Positions 55,705-64,000 of a stretch of 64,000 bases of DNA are shown here, one piece after another. Both the position numbers and the translations under genes were made by a program. The first letter of the stretch is position 1; the number at the start of each line of letters is the position of its first letter. The notes beneath the pieces were generated by a model that saw only the letters and a list, made by a program, of their open reading frames with translations, was not told where the DNA came from and did no database searches. This stretch comes from Bactericera cockerelli (Eukaryota; Arthropoda; Insecta; Hemiptera; Triozidae), in assembly GCA_024516035.1 (NCBI GenBank), contig CM044958.1:41955743-42019742 (forward strand). Reading direction: 5' to 3'.

Positions 55705-58038
55705 CTGGGGAAGAATCAATGGAGGCAAGAAAGTGCTAAGATTGCAATCTCTATTTAGTTTTGAACTTTGGAAAGTGACCACGATACCGTAAAAAATATA
55801 TTAATTAAAATAGCATGACCGTATCCGGTATGACAACCTTGCCTCAGTTTATTTGTTCTACACTGGGGTTTTCTCTGTTGTAACCAGGACACTTCCTGCT
55901 GGATCCTCCAGACTTCCAGGCTACTTCTCTACTTATGTGTGTTCCTCCTACACCATCAGGACACTTCCTGCTTTCATAGTTTTTTTTTCTCTTCCTTATT
56001 TCAAGCTGTATCCTTTTTTTTTCCTTGAAACTTTTTCCTATTATTATATGTATTACTATCTTTCTTTTTCTTTTTGAAAAGGAGTTCTCTTATTTTTCAA
56101 AAATCTTCATCTTTTTTGCAACTTTTTGCGTCACGAATGATAGAGCAAATGGCACATGTCTCTCTCTTCCGCTGTCTCTATCCTTTTCCTCCCCGTCCTC
56201 TGTCTTGTTGTTCTCTTTGTTTATCTATTTCTTTTTCTCTCTTGTTCTTCAAGAAACAGTAATTTGTTGCATTTCTGAAGATTTAGTTTTCCTTGCTTTC
56301 TTTCTCTTCGCAAAATCTCGACAGATGTGGATAACAGTGAGCGCTTTTAATTCTCAGACACTGAAGCTTAGGACTTCTGTACCGCACCGGACTGGAGGGG
56401 GGGGGGGGGCACTGTGGGTGCGAACAAAGCACTAGGGTAAAACAATTATGAACAATAGATTTCTCTCAAGTGTTGCAGAAAACATACAAAATGTCAGTTT
56501 TTAAAAGAGAACGTTTACATTTTTTTTTTCTTAACCTAGGATTAGCTTTACAATTACATATACTACCTACAGATCTTGTGACGTCATACGTATAATTATA
56601 GTAAAAATGGCGTGGAAGGTCACGGAAATTTAGTTGGTGGGAGTAAGCACTATTCATTCTCCATAGAATTTCAACTAAATTCATTTTTAAAAACAAATAG
56701 ATAGTCTCACCCCCAATTATGTGTCATTTCCCTTTTCTCTTAGCAAGAACATTCTCAATCAGTCAATACAAAAACTGAGAAATTGTAGCAGAAGTAGTAC
56801 TTGCAGGAATATCAAACAAAATTCATTATTATTTCTGTCGCGTCCAATTTGGAATTCCAAAATTCCTTTCCTATTGCATATTATTTTCATACCAATGGAT
56901 CTCAGCATCTTAAGTCTTAAGTATTACCGCTCCGGAGATTCAGCGATGATTTTGTATGTTGACTTTTAGACATAAATACAAATGTATACAATATACATAC
57001 ATATTGAGTTTTAAGAGTATTTTACTGATTCGTATGCTGTGTACTTCCAGCAATCAACCAAAATGCTGACAGCATCTTTGTTTTATTTCTATGATTAGAT
57101 CCGTCGTTTTCCTGATTAATGTCCGGGAATTCGCTGGAAACTTAACAATCAACTCCGCGTCAACTTCACTCAGACTAGGTTGGGCCGAGAATACTATCAT
57201 CACAAGATTAACGGGTGTTCGAATTTGAGTGGTCACCCATCCATATCCTAAACTCTATAGGCGTTGCTTAACTTCAATAACAGAACATGAAAAAAATTGG
57301 TGCAATTCACGTGCCATTGACGCTGGTTAAGCTTTCCCGGTGATATAATATTATTTATAGTCAATGAAGAAGTTTCAAGTGACATGAAGTGCAATTTGAA
57401 AGAGAGAAGAGGCGGGAAAGTAAGAAGAAGGTGAAAGAAAATAGAGGCTCCTGTGATTGAGACAGAGATAAAACATTTTCGAGTGTAGGAAAGCTGAGAA
57501 TTAAGTAATTTGTGACAAGACAGGAAGAGAAAGAGGGGCGGGAAAAAAGAAGAAAGAAAAAAGTGTACAAGTCCCAAATGTCCTCAATTTAGCAGGTAGT
57601 CCAGAACAAGTTTTGAGACTTTCAGTTATACTTACAATATGAGAGAATTATATTGAACAAGGCGAGGATTCGAATTTTAGGGCTATGAAGATAATGGAAG
57701 ATATTTTTGAAGTTGTCGTTTTTTTGTGAGAGTGTGATGTTATTCTTACTGAAAAGTCCCATACTAAAAACGCGAACCATAGATTTAAAAATTAGGTACA
57801 CGTGCGCTCTGTCTGATACGATTGAATTCCTAGCTACTAGTGAGGACCAGTTCTGTAGAATTTCTATGAGATTCTTTAGAATATGCAAACCCAATATTAT
57901 TGTTTTGAGTTAGACCACTATTCTGGCCATATGGTCACCAGTACATTACATAATTATGTACATGTATAACGAGCTGATTCACCCGTGCTTCGCTACGGTC
58001 AATAATATTCTTATCTATACCGGAAAGTTTGTGAATGT
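55705..58038. other. No supported gene
   Basis: T-rich and GA-rich patches (56030-56260 and 57395-57570) create long but low-complexity frames. A poly(G) run lies near 56397-56410. I see no domain or paired splice sites. Confidence 0.4.
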
Positions 58039-58103
58039 GGCACTTTTCCGCTTCTCCTGTTTGCAATTAATGGCACTTTTCCGCTTCTCCTGTTTGCAAT
58101 TAA
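58039..58103. repeat. 33-bp direct duplication
   Basis: 'tggcacttttccgcttctcc' plus 'tgtttgcaattaa' occurs twice back to back. Just before it, 'gattcacccgtgcttcgcta' resembles the GC-rich start of the tail-like repeat at 741. Confidence 0.8.
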
Positions 58104-58404
58104 TTAATTCACAGATTCGCGAACTACCTGACTAACAGGCATTATTTAAAATCACTCAACCACCAAAGGATGAAAAGGAAAATAAATACAAGTCCAGAAC
58201 AATCGCCACTTCCATCATTTTCCAGATTTCTTTTCCTAATTGAATACAGTTGTATTGTCCATGCCTGGATAGGGAATCTCAACTCTCCACTCCACATGAC
58301 ATGTGAAAGGAGAGAATTAAACGAAAACGAGTGGAAAGCATTTGTTTCTTTCCTCTCTCCCTCCTGTGTGGACGAGGATAGGGGGACGGGGACGTGAAAC
58401 TAAT

Positions 58405-58640
58405 TACATAGGAAGTGTTGCAGAGGAGAGGAAATGTGAGAAAAAATAGTGAATGGACAGGAAGAAGAAAAGAAGGCTGAAGAGTAGATGAAAGTAGCGA
58501 GGAGATGGAGTAGTGAAGACGTGGGAGAAATAAGTGTAGGAGAGAGATCGGAGAGAAGAGGGTGAGGTTAATGAGAAGAGAGGGAGATAAGGAGGAAAGA
58601 TTATAGGGGGGATTAGGAAAAGAGGCCTGGCTAGAGGTAT
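58405..58640. repeat. Purine-rich stretch
   Basis: GA-rich DNA without a defined unit. From 58640 to 59590 I see no gene. Confidence 0.6.
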
Positions 58641-59592
58641 AGAAATGAAGAATGGTTAGAGGTGGTTGTCACGAGTGAAGTAATTGTCGTGGAGTTGACC
58701 AAATGACCAGTGCCCAGAGTCCCATGATTAGATTTTGACAATGACATGCTCCTGAGGAGACACTTGACATACTTTTCTTAAAAGCCAGATATATGAGACT
58801 GGAAACAATGATGAGATATTTGATTAATGTACAATGTGATGAGCATGGGCCTTCTGCAATTCTATTTATTACCCAGGACAGTAGTTTAAACATTTGTCAA
58901 TATCTCTTTTTAGTAATAATACCTATTGATTTGCTTTTTTCTAAATTGAAGATTTTGTGTGCAACATTTCAAAATTATTCAATTTTCAAAGTTTTAACCA
59001 CATCGAGAATCCTATCTTATCATTGTTTAGTCTAAACTTTAGACCAGTGTTTGTAGCCTTACCTCCTCAAAAGCTTTGTTTTAATCAATATAATATTTTT
59101 AAAAAAGGCAGTTCTGAAGATTTGATAGACTAGAATACTAGTTAGAATACTTTGAAACTGTTTGAATTTATTAAGAAAACAGGCAATACTCGTATTTTCC
59201 CACTGTTTTTATATTTCTCGGAATTTCGGAGAATGCCTAGTTGTGACAAAGTGACATATATGCCTCTCTCAGTGTCAGAGTGAAAATCCTTCTCTTTTAT
59301 TTTTCTTATCCGTATATCCTGATTTGTTTATCTTTGGAACCCCACGCCAAATCCTTCTACTTGACTTCTCCATTTTATATATCCTTTCTCTTGATTCGAA
59401 GGTGATGTAAAAAACTTGAAAAGTGAGAGGCTACAAGTAGCGGTTAGGCTTAAATTTCAAGAACAAAATTGTAAAGGCATCAGACAAGGAGTGAGATGAG
59501 GAAGAGAGAGGAAATATGGAAGGTAGGTGACAACAGGATCTGAGAAAAATGTTTTAATTAAAACTCTAGCCCTCTTTGTCTTCTTTTGCTTC

Positions 59593-59594
<2 letters not shown>

Positions 59595-59664
<70 letters not shown>
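59595..59664. repeat. (CT)n microsatellite
   Basis: An almost pure CT run with three interrupting T's. A complementary GA-rich run follows near 59735-59770. From 59770 to 60350 there is no gene; a 28-bp duplication (tactgcttacctggtttgag) lies at 60200-60258. Confidence 0.9.
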
Positions 59665-60351
59665 TTGACTCCCTCTCTAAAAAGAGATAGAAAGAAAAAC
59701 AAAGCTTGGTTTGGGAGTGTTGAAGAAGCTATAGTGTGAAAGAGAGAATGAGAGAGAGAGGGAGAGAGGGCGGGACCAAAGGTGCTAAGTTAGAAGCTGA
59801 GAATTTGACTCTTTAGAAAATAATAGATAGGTGCATAGAGGAGGAGAGGCAGAAATTTCCATTCTTCCCCAAAAATTTATTAATCTACCGCACCAGGTTG
59901 CTAGTCCCTTTGTTCTGGCAAAGATAGATTCACATTATTTCTCAGTGGTGATGCTATTCGGCGGAAGACTAGACTTGTACAGGGTAGCGCTGAGGAACAA
60001 TATCAGAAGGACTAATTGGCAAGGGTAGCAAATAAATAAGGAGTCCACATTTGTTTGTTCTTTGCGTTACCGGAAGTGCACAATGAGAAGTAAATATTCT
60101 AAACCTTGTGTGGGCACAATGGTCATCCAACATCACCACCCTGACTCTTACATGATAAAAGTATCAAATGAGTGTATATATTTCTTGAGAAAAAAAATAT
60201 TAAAGCAGTGTACTGCTTACCTGGTTTGAGTTTCTACTGCTTACCTGGTTTGAGTTTCGTATAATTTCATAAGACTTGGTTGGCGCAGCTTAGTTTGGAT
60301 TATTCTACAATGTATTTCTAACAACATACAGATAAATTATATAATAATAAA

Positions 60352-60499
60352 AACCGACCTCAGCAGTCGATAAGGCGGCGGACTTGTAATCGAAGGTCTG
60401 TGGTTTCAGTCCGAAGTTAAGCAAATATTTAGTAAAGTGCGAGTTTAGGTAGTTGTGACATCACGATTGTGGTTGACACAAATCGGTATGATAACTTTA
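60352..60499 (+). mobile_element. tRNA-derived SINE, family S2
   Basis: Head ACCGACCTCAGCAGTCGATA, then AGGCGGCGGACTTGTAATCG and the B box TGTGGTTTCAGTCC. The body has 'gttgtgacatcacgattgtgg' and 'gacacaaatcggtatgataa', matching the copies at 18541 and 37528. Confidence 0.78.
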
Positions 60500-60849
60500 T
60501 AATAATCTGAACTAAACTTATTTTAAATCAAAACAAATGACGAAATCTAATTATTTTTATTAATTAGAATCCTTGAATACCCGCAATACCACCTAACTAT
60601 ATGAAGTTATCAGTGACTTTTTTGAGCTACCCGTGTCATTCTTTTAGTGCAATCAATTGAGTCGCCTGAGTAACAAAATCTGCTTTCAGCCATTTTAACC
60701 AAACTGATAGCTCATCTCAATTTTGTTTTAATTATATACCTACGTATTTTATTTTACACGTTTGAAATTAATTTTTACAAAATGTTGAGGAACGTTTATC
60801 TTAACAAACGTGCTTGGTTTTATGACCTGTTATGACCAGTAGATAGTCG

Positions 60850-61028
60850 GTATGGTAGTTACAACCTCCATTCGCTGGGAACCGTACTGGCTACCCACAT
60901 TTACCTCACCTAGCTGGTATAGGACTAGCCTCTGTTTGAAAATTCTGCCCTCAACCGGGAATTGAACTCAGAATCTCTGGACTTTGGGCACGTGGCAGGA
61001 GTCACAACGGTTACACCACGGAGGCTGG
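60850..61028 (-). mobile_element. tRNA-derived SINE, family S3
   Basis: The minus-strand head CCTCCGTGGTGTAACCGTTG and the B-box-like GTTCAATTCCCGGTTG match the SINE at 22574-22849. The body is partly diverged. Confidence 0.7.
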
Positions 61029-62379
61029 CAGATTAGCGCTTTACTGTGATTAAAATGCAAGGCCTGCTTTTGCTAGACCCTGTAAAAAGTCCCCCATGAT
61101 TTATCATTTTTCAATTTAATTTTATCTTCAGCTTTTATCACTTGCCGTTTGACTTTTCTTTCTTCCGTACTGGGTGAATCATGTGGAGTCCCATTACAGT
61201 GATTGCATTTTATATTTTGGTCCTATTTTTTATGACATTTTCTTTCGTTAGTATTATATAATATTGATAGTTACTAAAAAAAAGTTAAAGTCATTGTTAG
61301 GTTTGGAAAATAATTTGTGTGTTGCTTCAGTTTCAAAAAAATCCAACCTGATCAATTAGTCGTTCCTGACCTGTTTTCGATAATATTATTATTGTATGAG
61401 AAATATTATTCCTAAATCTCAAGTTTCCAGGTTAGGCATTCTTGTGCAACGCTTACTGGCACTGAGTTGAGTGAAGACATTACCAGGATAAATCCACTAA
61501 GTCTCTTTCCTATGCATTTCTATCTTTTTCTCTCTTTTAACCTCCCGAGATTTATTTCCTGATACAATAAAACAGACTTGAACTTTATGAGCTTTGCCCT
61601 GGTTTTCTGCAACGGATGTTCTGTATGGATTTATAGATTACTGTTACAGATGACTTTGAATGAAAAGCCATGCACTAAAAATAGGTTAAGTTAGTTTTCT
61701 ACACTATACTGGGTGAGTTTTTTACTTTCTACTACCTGATAAGGTATAGATTTTCTTATCAGTCTCTTTTTTATGTAGGTAAGTGTTTGTAAGTTAAAAA
61801 ATATCCTTTTTTCTGATTTATTTTTTTATTTTTGAGTACTCGCTTAAAAAAACACTCAATAGTGAATGTACAAAACCACAACACCCATTTGTACCAATGA
61901 AACAATGAGTATTGATGTACTATTGTAAATAAAAATAATATTATTTACCTAGGTATGTGGTAAAATTCTAAACTGTAGGATTTTAGTATAGAACCTCACA
62001 GTACAGGATGGTTTTTAAAACATAAGTATTCTTATTTCTTATGTACTCCGTAAAACTAAACAAATATGCAATGCGCAATACTTGAGAAGCATGAATAATT
62101 ATTGGATATTGTGAAATCGTTGTAAAAGGATATTGTATTAAATAGTATAGCTGAATATAATATGAGATTAAAAAAAAAGAAATTATTAGGCACTGTTCCT
62201 TATTCAACAGAAAATTTTAAATGAGCAGAGGGAGAATGAATGACAAAATAATGAACAAATCCTCTTGTTTCACTGAACCTTGCTCACTTATTTATTAAGT
62301 TTCTATTATGTACAAAGTTGTATAGAAACAGGTATGGTTTATGTATGCATGAAATTAATCAAGGAATAGTGACCAATTT
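61029..62379. other. No feature seen
   Basis: AT-rich DNA; nothing recognised. Confidence 0.4.
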
Positions 62380-62530
62380 TGGCTGTTTAGAATATTGAAT
62401 TGGAAAAGCAGCTAGAAATTAGAAGGAGATACAAGAGATTTAGTATGAAATATCAAAATTGCCAAGTTTATACAATGTGAACCAATCACGAGGAAGTATA
62501 ATGTCCATAATTGGCAGTGTATTTTATTTT
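62380..62530 (-). repeat. F2-family repeat fragment
   Basis: Contains 'caatcacgaggaagtataat', 'gtccataattggcagtgtat', the complement of the F2 start seen at 10553 and 36089. Only this end is preserved. Confidence 0.5.
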
Positions 62531-63472
62531 GTATAATTTTTTTAAACAAAAACGTATTCCCGATATCGAAGTTTAGATATTTTCGAAACTCTGAAGCAAA
62601 GAATCTTTTGTATTGAATGCACCAATTTTCATCTCAAAACATCTCACGTAAGACCTTTACTTGTCCTAGTCCATTTTGTTCCTCATTAAAATAAGAAGAC
62701 TATATTCGGCAAACTTCCGCTACATACCTATCAGAATTATGTTTGGTGCATACCTTTCCTGAATCAATTCATACAATTCACTTGCTGTTGTCTTTGAAAC
62801 AAAATCCCCCCATGCTAAGCATATTTTCCCCTTTACGGTTCCTGCATATTTTTTCCCCCCCAACATTCTTTGAGTTCCCTGGTTTGGCTACTTCTGGGGA
62901 AAAGTTTCGGACATCTAAGCTCTATTGCATCTATTCTCCTAGACTACAAGGTTAGCAAAATGAAGTTGCTAGGTCAGTGTTTCGGCTGGTAAGTTAAATT
63001 TAATACAAAATAACAATAGAAAAAGAAGATATAAACATATCAATGTAATACTGTGTCTTAAGGCAAGTTCCAATTTGGCACCAGATGTAAAAATATATTT
63101 AATAGATAAATATTGTTCCGTTATCTCTGTGTGATGATATGTATGAAATGTAATGCCAAAGAGCAATATTTTTGAGAAATAGTAGTGTGGAGGGATAGAC
63201 TGATATTAAAAACTAATACGATAGATAATGATACCTTGTCTAGACAACTTTTGGGGTAAAGGAACTTTCTAATACTATCTTTTCAAAAATCCACAGTGAC
63301 TAGTAGGTTAGTACAAAAGATATGTATGTGCTAATAAAAGAGAAAAATGTATGTTATAGTGTTGTTTTTATTTTTATAAACTCCATTTCTTTTTAATATT
63401 TATCGGAAAGACAATGAATGAGAAATTGTAGACATAAATGTGTGTTATTGTGTTATTATAATTATCATAACT
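62531..63472. other. No feature seen
   Basis: AT-rich DNA; nothing recognised. Confidence 0.4.
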
Positions 63473-63708
63473 TGGGTAGCACAGAATTACAGAACTTTTC
63501 CTTGAATATCCTAAATTCTTATGTTTGACCATGATTCCACCACTGGTCGCTGTTCACATTAAAGCAGCTACTCATTTTTCTCACGAGGTATGAGTGGACC
63601 CTGTAACATCCAAAGCACAGAGCCAAAAAATTCAGTTTCCGCTGGAATTCGAACCCACGTCTCTGTGCGTGCAAGCCTAGGGCCCTACCCACTCGGCCAC
63701 ATTGACTG
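63473..63708 (-). mobile_element. tRNA-derived SINE, family S1 (full length, diverged)
   Basis: On the minus strand: head TCAGTCAATGTGGCCGAGTG, B box GGTTCGAATTCC, body with 'ccactcatacctcgtgaga' and the 'tgtgctaccca' tail motif. It keeps the layout of the copy at 15681 end to end. The last 290 bases of the window to its right show nothing. Confidence 0.75.
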
Positions 63709-64000
63709 AATAATGAATTATTAACTATTCAAATACCATGAATATAACACTTTTAAAAAAAAAAATCAATACAACATCTGGAATCAAATCATGACATCTC
63801 CAATAAATGTTCCTGTTCTTCTGTCCGGAAATAATTTGTTTTCCTGTAGATCTGCGGGTAAATCTCTTGGGTACCACGTCCTCTTTGTACAGACCTGTCC
63901 AATATAAACTTTTTTACTCTTTCTACAGGACAACTATGTTTTTTTATACGTACAGTCCGTTGTTTTTAACATATCGATTATGTGTGCAGAAACAGTTATA

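Noticed and set aside
1..64000. CRISPR array, bacterial operon, integron or prophage
   Set aside because: The tandem arrays lack spacers, there are no prokaryotic gene clusters, and spliced exons and SINEs show a eukaryotic genome.

Overview
This window looks like nuclear DNA of an arthropod, most likely an insect and possibly a hemipteran (planthopper-like). The evidence is spliced exons with GT-AG borders, long AT-rich non-coding stretches, many tRNA-derived SINEs, and fragments of Ty3/gypsy, BEL/Pao, Jockey-like and CR1-like elements. The species call is an inference. Nothing here suggests bacterial operons, and most of the open reading frames are chance or repeat-driven.

The one host gene I can support is a secreted serpin on the minus strand. 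Exon 1 (9143-9577) encodes a signal peptide and a Pro/Ser-rich extension, exon 2 (3431-3633) the first serpin helices, and exon 3 (2759-2980) the next serpin block. All three have matching splice phases. The remaining exons, including the reactive-centre loop, must lie left of position 1. Its 5.5 kb first intron carries a complete 2.63 kb hAT-type foldback element (3771-6400) with an exact 8-bp target duplication, plus a 38-bp tandem array. A second possible exon (55594-55704, minus) encodes a KR-flanked peptide with paired cysteines, but I cannot tie it to a known gene.

The rest is repeat landscape. At 1.0-2.5 kb there is an internally deleted Ty3/gypsy element whose gag-protease and integrase tail form one open frame. 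At 20.3-22.4 kb there is a locally triplicated array with a 45-bp minisatellite; a piggyBac-type MITE sits in one copy and its empty TTAA site is kept in another. At 22.5-24.2 kb lie a SINE between long direct repeats and a CR1-like LINE remnant. At 28.0-30.4 kb is a decayed BEL/Pao element. At 34-38 kb are two diverged neighbouring copies of one repeat, the second carrying a SINE and a MITE. At 41.2-42.4 kb is a Jockey-like LINE end, and at 46.3 kb an integrase-like fragment. There are minisatellites at 47.3 kb (16 bp), 51.7 kb (34 bp) and 53.0-54.2 kb (about 70 bp, split by a LINE end).

At least six different tRNA-like SINE heads occur, some in several copies. No genuine tRNA, rRNA or CRISPR was found. 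Where no feature is listed I saw only AT-rich or simple-sequence DNA.
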